In this document: positions 53,388-61,865 of the stretch, piece by piece
Layout: every line of letters begins with the position of its first letter
Numbering within the stretch: the stretch's first letter is position 1
Assembly (NCBI RefSeq): GCF_002088945.1
Contig: NZ_NCSU01000006.1
Coordinates: forward strand, 124,001 to 188,000
Direction of reading: 5' to 3'
Source: Henriciella pelagia
Lineage (GTDB): Bacteria > Pseudomonadota > Alphaproteobacteria > Caulobacterales > Hyphomonadaceae
DNA length: 64,000 nt
Translations under genes and position numbers: made by a program
Notes under the pieces: model-generated
Seen by the model: only the letters and a program-made list of their open reading frames with translations
Told to the model about the DNA's origin: nothing
Databases searched by the model: none

Positions 53388-53597
53388 TTAAGCCGCTTCG
53401 ATCTGGTCGACGGCTTCCTTGCCTTTGCGCGGGTCGATGGCCGTGCTGTACTGCACTTTCTGGCCTTCGGAGAGCGAACGCATGCCGCAGCGCTCAAGCG
53501 CGCTCACATGCACGAACACGTCAGTGCCGCCCTGGTCGGGCTGAATGAAACCAAAACCTTTTTGGTCGTTGAAGAATTTTACGGTGCCTGGGGTCAT
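53388..53597 (-). CDS. Cold shock protein (CspA family)
   Basis: A 69-residue single-domain cold shock protein. It starts [20 protein letters not shown] (RNP1 is KGFGFI) and has [10 protein letters not shown] (RNP2). The ATG at 53597 follows AGGAG by about 7 bases; a longer frame upstream has no ribosome site. CspA proteins bind single-stranded RNA/DNA and melt RNA structures at low temperature. A strong terminator follows the stop. No long cold-box 5' leader was recognised in the upstream 270 bases. Confidence 0.95.
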   Translation of the reverse strand: MTPGTVKFFNDQKGFGFIQPDQGGTDVFVHVSALERCGMRSLSEGQKVQYSTAIDPRKGKEAVDQIEAA

Positions 53598-53875
53598 GAA
53601 AGAACTCCTATAAGCATTACCCACACGCGACATTGCGAGCAGGGGGGTCGAAACTTTTTTAGGAGTGGTCGAAGTCGAGAGCGCAGCAGACCCCTTCACA
53701 GGGCAACCGCAAACAAGGCCTGATAGTCCGGCGAAAGGGTCGAAGCAGCTTCTCTCTACGGTTTCGTGCACTTGTGCAAGGGGAAACCACTGCCCTGATG
53801 CATTTGTCATGGGCCGGGCAAGGCCTGGGCCCCCTTCGCGAGGGCCAGAGGCCTGCCCCTGTCACGCCCGCCGGG

Positions 53876-55567
53876 CTAGGCGGTGGCCGGAACGAATTTC
53901 TGGCGCAGATCCTTCTTCAGGAACTTGCCGCTTGCATTGCGGGGCAGGAGGTCATCCTGGAACCAGATGAAGCGCGGCACCTTGTGCTTGGCCATCACGG
54001 CAGAGCAGTGCTCGCGCAGGGCAGCCTCGCTCAGCGTCTCGCCCGGTTTCAGAACGATGACCACGCCGACTTCCTCGCCGAGCCGGTCATCCGGCACACC
54101 AAACACGCAGCACTCGGCCACCGCATCATGCCGGTAGATGCCGGCTTCGACTTCGGCGCAGTACACATTCTCCCCGCCGCGCAGGACCATGTCCTTCTTG
54201 CGGTCGACAAGATAGATGAAGCCGTTCTCGTCGATGCGGGCCACGTCGCCCGTGTGCAGCCAGCCATCGGTGATGGCTTCGGCCGTGGCGTCGGGGCGGT
54301 TGAGATAGCCCTTGATGACGGAGGAGCCCTTGACCCAGAGCTCGCCAAGCTCGCCCTGCGGCACTTCATTGCCAAGGTCGTCGACGCACTTGACCTCGAA
54401 ATTCGGCATGGCGGGGCCGGCACTGTCAGGCTTGTCGACATAGAAGTCTGCGGCGATCGAGGTGATGATGCCGCAGGTCTCTGTCATGCCATAGCCGGTA
54501 TTCGGGCGAGCCGTGGCGACCTTGTCCTCGATCTTCTGTACGAGGTCTGGCGGGACCTGCGCGCCGCCCCCGCCCAGCGTCATCAGGCTGGACGTGTCGG
54601 TCTTGTCGAAGTCGGGATGGTTGATGATTTCGCGGGCCATCACCGGAACGCCGCTCATCGAGGTGATCTTTTCGCGCTCGATAATGCGCAGGGCTTCGCC
54701 GGCATCCCAGCGGTACATCAGGACCATCTTGCCGCCTGCTGCCGTGACCGCATAGGCGCCGCAATTATTGGCGGTCACATGGAAGAGCGGGGTCGTGATC
54801 AGGCCATTCGGAACGGGCGGCGGGTCAGGAGGCGCTTCGCCGGTGGCCATGAAGACCGCCGCTGCCGAGGATACGCGCGAATACATCAAGTTCATCAAAT
54901 TCGCGATGCAGCCACGATGGGTGAGCTGCGCGCCCTTTGGAAAGCCGGTCGTGCCGGATGTGTAGAAGATGCAGGCGTCCGAATCCGGATCGACCTCTGC
55001 GTCGGGCAGGGCGCCGCCATGGGCGATGACGTCAGACCAGGGCGTGATGTTGTCCGTTGTCTCGTCGAGGCGGACGCCGACCAGTTTGACACCGTCGACC
55101 ATTGCAGGCTTTTCGCGAACCCGGGCCAGGCGTTCAGAGTCGAGGAAGAAGACCTTTGGCTCGGAATCGGCAAGCGCATAGCTCATCTCTTCGGCGGTCC
55201 ACCAGGCATTCATGCCCACTACGGTGATGCCCACCGATACACAGGCCCAGTAGACCAGCATCCATTCCGGGTAATTGCGCATCGAGATCGCGACGCGGTC
55301 GCCAGGCTGGACGCCCTGCGCGAACAGCCATGACGCAATGGCTGCGACCTGCGCATGCGCGTCGCCATAGGTGAGGCGTTCATCTTCGTAGACGAGATAG
55401 TCCCGGTCCGAGAATTCCTGCGTGGCGAGCCAGACGTCGCGAATACTGGGCGGTGCGTTCTTGAATGTCCGGATCCGGTTTCCCAGCACATTTGCCTCGA
55501 CAATTTCGAAGTCGCCGCCAGGTCCGGTCAGTTGGTCTCGCGCTTTCGCCAGTTCTGCGTAGTACAT
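53876..55567 (-). CDS. AMP-forming acyl-CoA synthetase (class I adenylate-forming)
   Basis: A 563-residue ligase activating a carboxylic acid to its CoA thioester. The P-loop is IFYTSGTTGFPKGAQLTH, followed by NTGYGMTETCGI, ELWVKGSSVIKGYLN, GWLHTGDVARID, YLVDRKKDMVLRGGENVYCAEVE and the C-terminal PRNASGKFLKKDLR with the catalytic Lys. This pattern fits medium/long-chain fatty acid or cyclohexane-type acid ligases; the chain preference is not clear. The ATG at 55567 has GGGGAG 5 bases upstream; the frame stays open another 180 bases but without signals. It lies between the pcc genes, in line with an acyl-CoA catabolic neighbourhood. Confidence 0.93.
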   Translation of the reverse strand: MYYAELAKARDQLTGPGGDFEIVEANVLGNRIRTFKNAPPSIRDVWLATQEFSDRDYLVYEDERLTYGDAHAQVAAIASWLFAQGVQPGDRVAISMRNYPEWMLVYWACVSVGITVVGMNAWWTAEEMSYALADSEPKVFFLDSERLARVREKPAMVDGVKLVGVRLDETTDNITPWSDVIAHGGALPDAEVDPDSDACIFYTSGTTGFPKGAQLTHRGCIANLMNLMYSRVSSAAAVFMATGEAPPDPPPVPNGLITTPLFHVTANNCGAYAVTAAGGKMVLMYRWDAGEALRIIEREKITSMSGVPVMAREIINHPDFDKTDTSSLMTLGGGGAQVPPDLVQKIEDKVATARPNTGYGMTETCGIITSIAADFYVDKPDSAGPAMPNFEVKCVDDLGNEVPQGELGELWVKGSSVIKGYLNRPDATAEAITDGWLHTGDVARIDENGFIYLVDRKKDMVLRGGENVYCAEVEAGIYRHDAVAECCVFGVPDDRLGEEVGVVIVLKPGETLSEAALREHCSAVMAKHKVPRFIWFQDDLLPRNASGKFLKKDLRQKFVPATA

Positions 55568-55802
55568 CCTGCTCCCCGTATGGTGATTTTTTGCGACCAT
55601 ACACATCCTCGCGCCGGGAGAAATGGCGAACCTTGCGGAAACCCGTCCCTTACCAACCCAATGCGTGCCTCGCAGCAGGCGGCAGGCTGTGACTTCGCGC
55701 CGCTTAATTGCATGATCCTGGTGATTGCACACGCCAAACTTGTACAATGTTGAAAGAAGAGAAAATTTGTGAAAATTCAGGGCATCGGACGAGCGAAACA
55801 GG

Positions 55803-56246
55803 ATGACCCGCAGGATGAAGGAAGACCCGGAGGAGTTGTACCGTCTGGTCTATGTAAGCACTGCTGTCGACAGTCTCACCGATCAAGATATTGAGAGCAT
55901 TCTGAACGTCTCGCAGAGCAATAATGACGAGCGCTACATCACCGGCTTCCTTGCGCATAATGGCAAGGCCTTCATGCAGGCGCTCGAGGGAGCTCGCGAT
56001 GAGGTGCAGGATATCTATCGCCGCATTACAAAGGACGACCGTCATACCGGTGTAACGCAGATTATCGGTGAGCCTGTGTCCTGCCGGGCCTTTCCCGAGT
56101 GGAGCATGAACTATCATCGGGTCGACAATCAGGGCGGTGCCTCGACCATGGTCATCCGCAATGACGATTCCATTGATGCCTTGCTGAGTGCCGACATGCC
56201 GCGGGACCTTTTGTATCTGTTCTCGAAATTCATCCGCATACGCTGA
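55803..56246 (+). CDS. BLUF-domain blue-light photoreceptor
   Basis: A 147-residue single-domain BLUF protein, sensing blue light through bound FAD. It has LYRLVYVSTA, SQSNNDERYITGFLAHNGKAFMQALEG and RAFPEWSMNY. The key residues Tyr17, Asn41, Gln59, Trp100 and Met102 keep the same spacing as Tyr21, Asn45, Gln63, Trp104 and Met106 of AppA, so photochemistry should be intact. No output domain is fused; the last 35 residues may form the usual cap helices. It probably signals through a partner protein. Divergent from the acyl-CoA ligase. Confidence 0.93.
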   Translation: MTRRMKEDPEELYRLVYVSTAVDSLTDQDIESILNVSQSNNDERYITGFLAHNGKAFMQALEGARDEVQDIYRRITKDDRHTGVTQIIGEPVSCRAFPEWSMNYHRVDNQGGASTMVIRNDDSIDALLSADMPRDLLYLFSKFIRIR

Positions 56247-56321
56247 GCCCGGCAGCCTGATTTCATTAACTTTGCGCTGCTAACGCTCTGGAAACAGATT
56301 TCTGGAAGGCTACCGCGTATT

Positions 56322-57314
56322 ATGACGAATACAGCTCTTGGGGAATCGATGGAAAACGAGATGCAGCTGATGATGGCGCGCATCGCCCATATCGGCGAGA
56401 TCAGCGAAGCCGAAGCTCGCCGCATCGTTAACGAGATTTACAAGGATGGCATTGTCAGTCGAGACGAAGCCGAGACGCTGTTTCGCCTGAACAATCAGCT
56501 CGCCGAACGCGATCCTGTATGGGTTGAACGCTTCATTGAGGCGATCAAGGATTTCCTGCTCACGCGCGAAGCGCCGGAAGGCTGGATCACCGATGATGAA
56601 GCTGACTGGCTGATCGCACAGATGAGCGCCGACGGCCATATCGAGACTGCCAGCGAAATCGACCTGATGCTGACCTTGCTTCGATACGCAGACGGCGCGC
56701 CCGAATCGCTCTCGCGCTATTGCCTCGAAGCGATATCGCGGCGGATCATAAAGAATGGCGTGGCTGATGAGGCAATGACCGAGCGCATGCGCCGCATCCT
56801 GTTTGCGCCCGCAGGTGAAAGCAGCCTGTTCGTCAGTCGGCACGAGGCCACGATCCTGTTCCAGACCAATGACGCTGTCGCCAATGCCCCAAATGCCATG
56901 GTTTGGAACACCATGTTTGCAAAAGCGGTGCTCAACCACCTTGTCGCTGCGGCGCATCCCGACCCTGTCAGCGAAGCCGAGGCGCTGCGGCGCGAAGCCT
57001 GGCTCAAGGATACCAATACCAGCGTCAGCGGCTTTTTCGGCCGGATGGTCAATGCCTTCACGAGCGGCACCTGGTTCGACAAGATCAGCTACAATGAAGA
57101 AGCCGCGGCCCGCGCCCGCTACAAGGCGAAGGAGTCGGCCCACAAAAAAGGCGCCGTCGTCACTGATGACGAGCAGAACTGGTTCCTGCGCCGTCTCGGA
57201 TGGGACAAGACGGTCAGTCCGGCTGAACGCGCCCTGGTCGACCTTTTGAAGAGCGAAGCCCCTGGATTTGCCCAGGGCCTGCAGGAAGCAACGAAATCGA
57301 TCGAAGCGGCCTGA
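56322..57314 (+). CDS. Helical protein with EF-hand/TerB-like repeats, unknown function
   Basis: A 330-residue soluble protein made of helices with a repeated D/E-rich turn: DGIVSRDEAETLF, GWITDDEADWL, DGHIETASEID and GAVVTDDEQNWFLRR. Each has a D/G-x-I/V turn then an acidic helix, like degenerate EF-hands or TerB-type units. No signal peptide. It is 76 bases after the BLUF gene in the same direction, so it might be a light-signalling partner, but this is only positional. I do not recognise a named family. Confidence 0.72.
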   Translation: MTNTALGESMENEMQLMMARIAHIGEISEAEARRIVNEIYKDGIVSRDEAETLFRLNNQLAERDPVWVERFIEAIKDFLLTREAPEGWITDDEADWLIAQMSADGHIETASEIDLMLTLLRYADGAPESLSRYCLEAISRRIIKNGVADEAMTERMRRILFAPAGESSLFVSRHEATILFQTNDAVANAPNAMVWNTMFAKAVLNHLVAAAHPDPVSEAEALRREAWLKDTNTSVSGFFGRMVNAFTSGTWFDKISYNEEAAARARYKAKESAHKKGAVVTDDEQNWFLRRLGWDKTVSPAERALVDLLKSEAPGFAQGLQEATKSIEAA

Positions 57315-57449
57315 TTGCGATACCGGGCCTGTTTGCCGGAAAAGCCGGAGCATTTGGTCGCGCTTTCCCTACGTCACCTCATAGACATTGCGTTCCGTGG
57401 GCGATAAGCCACTGCAGTCAATGTGTAACTGCTGTTTCAGGGGGCAGGT

Positions 57450-59447
57450 TTGTTCAAGAAGATCCTGATCGCCAATCGTGGCGAGATCGCCGTGCGGGTC
57501 ATCAAGACGTGTAAACGTCTTGGGGTGAAAACTGTCGTCGTCTATTCCGATGCCGACGCGGATTCCATGGCTGTCGAGATGGCCGATGAGGCCGTCCATA
57601 TCGGCCCTTCCGCAGCTTCAGAGTCCTATCTTGTCATGGACAAGATCGTCGATGCGGTGAAGCAGACCGGCGCCGAAGCGGTTCACCCCGGCTTCGGCTT
57701 TCTTTCCGAGAACCCGGCCTTCGCAGAGCGCTTGAAGAAAGAGAATATCGTCTTCATCGGCCCGAATGCGCACGCCATTGAGGCGATGGGCGACAAGATC
57801 AGTTCCAAGAAGCTTGCCGCCGAAGCTGGCGTGTCCACTGTGCCTGGTCATATGGGGCTCATCGAGAGCACCAAGGAAGCGGTGAAGATCTCGAAGGACA
57901 TCGGCTATCCGGTGATGATCAAGGCGTCTGCGGGCGGCGGCGGCAAGGGTATACGAGTCGCCTCCAATGACAAGGAAGTCGAAGAGGGTTTTCCGGCTGT
58001 GAAGGCCGAAGCCAAGTCTTCCTTCGGCGATGACCGCGTCTTCATCGAGAAGTTCATCCTCGACCCACGCCACATCGAAATCCAGGTGTTGGGCGACAAG
58101 CACGGCAACTGCATCTACCTGTTCGAGCGCGAATGCTCGATCCAGCGCCGCAACCAGAAAGTCATCGAGGAAGCGCCGAGCCCTCTGCTCGATGAGGCAA
58201 CCCGCAAGAAGATGGGTGAACAGGCCGTCGCACTGGCCAAGGCTGTGAACTATGACAGTGCCGGCACGGTCGAGTTTGTCGCGTCCGGCGTCGACAAGAG
58301 CTTCTATTTCCTTGAAATGAACACCCGTCTGCAGGTGGAGCACCCGGTCACGGAAATGATCTCGGGTGTCGACCTCGTCGAGCAGATGCTTCGCGTCGCT
58401 TATGGTGAGACGCTGAGCATCAAGCAGAGTGACCTGAAGATCAACGGCTGGGCGGTCGAAAGCCGCGTATACGCCGAAGACCCTTACCGCAAGTTCTTGC
58501 CATCCATCGGACGCCTGAAGCGTTTCCATCCGCCTGTGGAAGGACCGCTGAATGGCGGCACGGTACGCCTCGATTCTGGTGTGCGCGAAGGCGATGAGAT
58601 CTCGATGTTCTATGACCCGATGATCGCCAAGCTGATCACGCACGGCAAGGACCGCGACCAGGCGCTCAACGTTCAGGCTGCAGCGCTCGACCGCTTCCAC
58701 ATCGAAGGTATTCAGGACAATATCCCGTTCGTGGCCGCGGTCATGGATGAGGCCCGGTTCCGCTCCGGAGACATCACGACAGCCTATATCAAGGACGAGT
58801 TTCCGGACGGCTTTGAAGGCGTTCCGGCGACGGATTACCAGACGCTGATCCTGACGGCGTCTGCCGCTTATGTGCACGGGCTTTTTGCCCGCCGCGCCGA
58901 GCAGATTTCCGGCCGCATGACCGAGCCTGGCGAGCAACGCCGCGACTGGGTCGTTATTCTTGGCGACAAGCATCAGGATGTCGAGCTTGAGCTTGGCGAC
59001 GGCGAAGCGACAATAACGATTGATGGCACCGACCATACGCTCGTCACCGACTGGTGGCCCGGCACGCATCTCTTTGAAGGGCACCTTGATGGCGAGCCAT
59101 TTGCCGTCAAATTCTCCGACAGGACTGAAGGCTATGTCTTCCGCCATCGCGGCGTTGCGGTGCGGGCGCTGGTCTGCACGCCTCTGACGGCCAGCCTGCA
59201 TGCGCGCCTGCCTGAAAAGCCGAAGCCGGATACGTCCAAGCTGATCATTTCTCCAATGCCGGGACTGGTCGTCTCGGTTGACGTGGAAATAGGCCAGACT
59301 GTGGAAGAGGGTGAGGCGGTCTGCATCGTCGAGGCGATGAAGATGCAGAACATCATCCGTGCGGAGGCGACCGGCGTCGTGAAGGCGATCAATGTCGGCG
59401 CGGGCGACAGCGTCGCCGCGGACGAGATCATGGTCGAGTTCGAATAG
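57450..59447 (+). CDS. pccA: Propionyl-CoA carboxylase, alpha (biotin) subunit, TTG start
   Basis: The biotin-carrying subunit of 665 residues: biotin carboxylase (FKKILIANRGEIAVRV, GHxG-like HPGFGFLSEN, KASAGGGGKGIRV, ERECSIQRRNQKVIEEAPSP, MNTRLQVEHPVTE), a linking BT region, and a C-terminal biotinyl domain with EAMKMQN (biotin Lys about 631). The start is TTG at 57450 after AGGGGGCAGG and gives the exact family N-terminus. With PccB it carboxylates propionyl-CoA. The pair is split by about 8 kb that includes the ATPase gene, the acyl-CoA ligase and the BLUF gene. Confidence 0.96.
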   Translation: MFKKILIANRGEIAVRVIKTCKRLGVKTVVVYSDADADSMAVEMADEAVHIGPSAASESYLVMDKIVDAVKQTGAEAVHPGFGFLSENPAFAERLKKENIVFIGPNAHAIEAMGDKISSKKLAAEAGVSTVPGHMGLIESTKEAVKISKDIGYPVMIKASAGGGGKGIRVASNDKEVEEGFPAVKAEAKSSFGDDRVFIEKFILDPRHIEIQVLGDKHGNCIYLFERECSIQRRNQKVIEEAPSPLLDEATRKKMGEQAVALAKAVNYDSAGTVEFVASGVDKSFYFLEMNTRLQVEHPVTEMISGVDLVEQMLRVAYGETLSIKQSDLKINGWAVESRVYAEDPYRKFLPSIGRLKRFHPPVEGPLNGGTVRLDSGVREGDEISMFYDPMIAKLITHGKDRDQALNVQAAALDRFHIEGIQDNIPFVAAVMDEARFRSGDITTAYIKDEFPDGFEGVPATDYQTLILTASAAYVHGLFARRAEQISGRMTEPGEQRRDWVVILGDKHQDVELELGDGEATITIDGTDHTLVTDWWPGTHLFEGHLDGEPFAVKFSDRTEGYVFRHRGVAVRALVCTPLTASLHARLPEKPKPDTSKLIISPMPGLVVSVDVEIGQTVEEGEAVCIVEAMKMQNIIRAEATGVVKAINVGAGDSVAADEIMVEFE

Positions 59448-59507
59448 GCTGTTTCGCCGAATCGAGAAACTCATCTAGACTGAACGTTCAGTTCAGGAGG
59501 CTCCATC

Positions 59508-60044
59508 ATGGGCAATCTGCTTTTCAATCCCCAGGGCCGGATCCTGAAGCACCGTTTCTGGCAGGGGCTGGTAATCCTCACCGTCGCGTCCGTGCTGTTT
59601 CAGGCCTTTCAGGTGAGGCTGGGCCCAGCGCTCGGTGTGGGCGGCATGACCGTTTTCTTCCTGCTCGGGCTGTTGCTGCTTTATGCGGAAGTCTGCGTCT
59701 ACGCGAAGCGCTTCCATGATGCAGGCACCACAGCGTGGTGGATTCTCGCCGTCTGGGTCGGGTCTTTCATCATCAGCATGATCATGAGCCAGCTGTTCGG
59801 CTCAGTCTTCCTTGGTGAGCGCGGCGCGGCGATTGAAGCCGAAGTCGCTGAGCGGCTCGCCCAGGGGGAATTCATGGTTGCGATTGAGGCGTCGACCGCC
59901 CTCGCCGAAATGGTTCTACCGCTCACGCTCATCACGATTGTGGTCAGCGCCGTTGTCATGGGCTTCATCGTCGGATCGCTGAAAACCCAGCCCGGCCAGA
60001 ACAAGCACGGCCCGGTTCCGGGTGAGGAATGGCAGGATTTCTAG
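59508..60044 (+). CDS. DUF805-family membrane protein
   Basis: A 178-residue protein with four membrane helices, opening NPQGRILKHRFWQGLVIL and containing AEVCVYAKRFHDAGTTAWWI, the DUF805 signature (AKRxHDxGxSGWW). An acidic/Glu-Ala loop lies at about residues 105-130. Function of DUF805 is unknown. GTTCAGGAGG upstream of the ATG is a good ribosome site. A second DUF805-like gene follows 90 bases on; the two form a tandem pair of diverged paralogues. Confidence 0.83.
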   Translation: MGNLLFNPQGRILKHRFWQGLVILTVASVLFQAFQVRLGPALGVGGMTVFFLLGLLLLYAEVCVYAKRFHDAGTTAWWILAVWVGSFIISMIMSQLFGSVFLGERGAAIEAEVAERLAQGEFMVAIEASTALAEMVLPLTLITIVVSAVVMGFIVGSLKTQPGQNKHGPVPGEEWQDF

Positions 60045-60058
60045 GGCCTGCGCCTTTT

Positions 60059-60115
60059 TTCTTATCGTTTATTGATAAAATCCAAAAAGCGCGTATAAGC
60101 GTTTTTCGATAAGAA
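60059..60115. promoter_or_regulatory. Inverted repeats ahead of the second DUF805 gene
   Basis: TTCTTATCG at 60059-60067 and CGATAAGAA at 60107-60115 form a perfect 9-base inverted repeat 39 bases apart. A third TTGATAA lies between. The stretch is AT-rich and could be a promoter with operators, or a transcript hairpin with the preceding T run acting as part of a terminator for the first DUF805 gene. Confidence 0.4.
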
Positions 60116-60133
60116 CGAGAAGGCCTCCCGGTT

Positions 60134-60928
60134 ATGTCAGACACAAGCAGCGGCCAAGTGCTGGACCCCAAACGCCCCTGGCTCACCGATGAGCGGGAGC
60201 TGCCGGGGCACATGAACTGGCTCCACACGCTCTTCGACCCGACCGGCGAATCGCCGCGCCTGCACTTTACGCGGGCCTGGACCTTGCTGTTCACACTTCA
60301 GACGATTGTGATCCTGGTGCCTTTCGCCATCGCGACGGTCGTCAACTTTGCGGGCGGCGACGGTTCACCGATTGGCACATTCGGTGTGTATGCCACGCCT
60401 GTCGTCTTCGTGATCACGACGCTGATCTCCTATATCATTCATTCGCGCAGGCTGAATGATGCCGGCAAGTGGCCAATCCTCGCGCTGGTTCCGCTGGTGC
60501 CTCTGCTGCTTGCCCTCGCAGCCTTCATGGCGACCGCGATGGGCGAAATTCAGAAATATGATCAGCGTTTCGAACAACGCCAGCAATACCTTGCAGATCC
60601 GGATGCCTATCTTGAGAGACAGCTCCAGGAGAGCCGCGAGGCGCAGGCAGCCGCTCGCCAGAGGGCTGCCGAAGCTGAAGCCAATGGCGAAGCGGCACCG
60701 CAGCAGCGCCGCGGACCGCCTCCGGGGGGACGGGGACAGGCCGATCAGGGGGGCGGCGTTGACAAGCCGCTGCCACCAAAGGCCGAAACAGTGCTCAAGG
60801 CTTCACTGCCGACCATTCAGCGGATCATGATTCCACTGAGCGCCCTGATTGCGATCTGGAGCCTGCTCTGGGTTGCGCGGGTGCCTTTCTTCGGAACTTA
60901 TCCGGGCGATCCGGACTACCGCGCATAG
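60134..60928 (+). CDS. DUF805-like membrane protein with Gln/Arg-rich insert
   Basis: A 264-residue protein with DUF805 features ([20 protein letters not shown] and [19 protein letters not shown]). Three helices come early, one late ([20 protein letters not shown]). Between them, about residues 140-215 are a polar Gln/Arg/Gly-rich linker, predicted cytoplasmic. The paralogue upstream lacks this insert. The stop is at 60928, overlapping the convergent lipB end by 13 bases. Function unknown. Confidence 0.78.
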   Translation: MSDTSSGQVLDPKRPWLTDERELPGHMNWLHTLFDPTGESPRLHFTRAWTLLFTLQTIVILVPFAIATVVNFAGGDGSPIGTFGVYATPVVFVITTLISYIIHSRRLNDAGKWPILALVPLVPLLLALAAFMATAMGEIQKYDQRFEQRQQYLADPDAYLERQLQESREAQAAARQRAAEAEANGEAAPQQRRGPPPGGRGQADQGGGVDKPLPPKAETVLKASLPTIQRIMIPLSALIAIWSLLWVARVPFFGTYPGDPDYRA

Positions 60929-61644
60929 TCAGACGAAGGCGCCGCTTTCAGCAAGGGTGGTTCGGTTTCCGACAGATCGGAAGCGAAGATGGCCTCAAAG
61001 GCCTTTTTCAGGGCCGCGTCCGCATCGTCCATCGTTACGGGCAGGCCAAGATCGACCAGGCTGGTCACACCAAGGCCGTCTTCTGCGATGCCGCAGGGTG
61101 TGATGCCGCCGAAATGTGTGAGGTCTGGCTCCACATTCAGGCTGATGCCATGGAAGCTGACCCACCGCTTAAGACGAAGGCCGATGGCAGCGATCTTGTC
61201 CTCGCGGGTCGGTCCGCCAAGCTGTGTCCGGTCGACCCAGACACCAACCCGTCCGCACCGGACCTCGCCTTTCACATTGAACGAATCAAGCGCCGTAATG
61301 ACCCAGCTTTCCAGCTTGCGCACGAAGTCGCGAACATCGCGGCCTCTCGCGGCGACATCCAGCATGACATAGGCCACGCGCTGGCCGGGGCCGTGATAGG
61401 TGTATTGCCCGCCGCGGCTGGTCTCGAAGACCGGGAAACGGCTCGCATCCTTGAGGTCGTCCGCCTTGGCGCTGGTACCCGCAGTGTAGAGCGGCGGGTG
61501 CTCGAGCAGCCAGACAAGCTCGGGCGCACCCGCTTCGCGGATTTCGCGCACCCTGCGTTCCATGAAAGCCACAGCAGCCTGATAATCAACCAGCTCCCGG
61601 CTCACAGCCCATTCGACGTTTGGAATTTCTGTCATTTCCCGCAT
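60916..61644 (-). CDS. lipB: Octanoyl-[acyl carrier protein]:protein N-octanoyltransferase
   Basis: LipB transfers octanoate from ACP to lipoyl domains. The 242-residue protein has [60 protein letters not shown] with the catalytic Lys and [19 protein letters not shown] with the catalytic Cys. The start is uncertain between ATG 61644 and 61635; a longer frame would overlap the divergent tRNA. It converges on the DUF805 gene with a 13-base overlap. Part of de novo lipoylation; lipA is not in the window. Confidence 0.95.
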   Translation of the reverse strand: MREMTEIPNVEWAVSRELVDYQAAVAFMERRVREIREAGAPELVWLLEHPPLYTAGTSAKADDLKDASRFPVFETSRGGQYTYHGPGQRVAYVMLDVAARGRDVRDFVRKLESWVITALDSFNVKGEVRCGRVGVWVDRTQLGGPTREDKIAAIGLRLKRWVSFHGISLNVEPDLTHFGGITPCGIAEDGLGVTSLVDLGLPVTMDDADAALKKAFEAIFASDLSETEPPLLKAAPSSDYAR

Positions 61645-61718
61645 ATAGAGGTGCAGGAAGGGCTTCACAAAGCTTCTTTGCGCACTTATACCGCGCGGAC
61701 TTCCCGCATGGGATACGT

Positions 61719-61803
61719 GCGGTCGTGGCGGAACTGGTAGACGCGCAGCGTTGAGGTCGCTGTGGAGCAATCCGTGGAGGTTCGAGTCCTCTCGACCGCA
61801 CCA
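61719..61803 (+). tRNA. tRNA-Leu (GAG)
   Basis: The cloverleaf closes: acceptor GCGGTCG with CGACCGC, anticodon stem CAGCG with CGCTG around loop TTGAGGT (anticodon GAG), a class II variable arm with GGA-GCAA-TCC, and T-arm GGAGG-TTCGAGT-CCTCT. The CCA end is encoded (61801-61803). The D-loop has GGTAG. It sits 75 bases from the lipB start on the other strand and 63 bases before mgtE. Confidence 0.96.
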
Positions 61804-61865
61804 TCCCGTGGGAAGTTTCAGGCAGGGGGTTGCGCAAGCGCCCGGACAAGAGGAGATCTCACCCT

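Noticed and set aside
53774-55333. Long plus-strand open frame of about 519 codons
   Set aside because: It is antisense to the acyl-CoA synthetase and reads as Asp/His/Arg-rich shadow protein.
57618-59474. Long open frame (about 618 codons) on the minus strand
   Set aside because: It is fully antisense to pccA, whose motifs are unmistakable. Long antisense frames are expected in high-GC DNA, and this one has no known motif.
61660-61803. Longer lipB start at 61770
   Set aside because: It would run through the tRNA-Leu gene on the other strand and adds a Pro/Arg-rich stretch absent from LipB.
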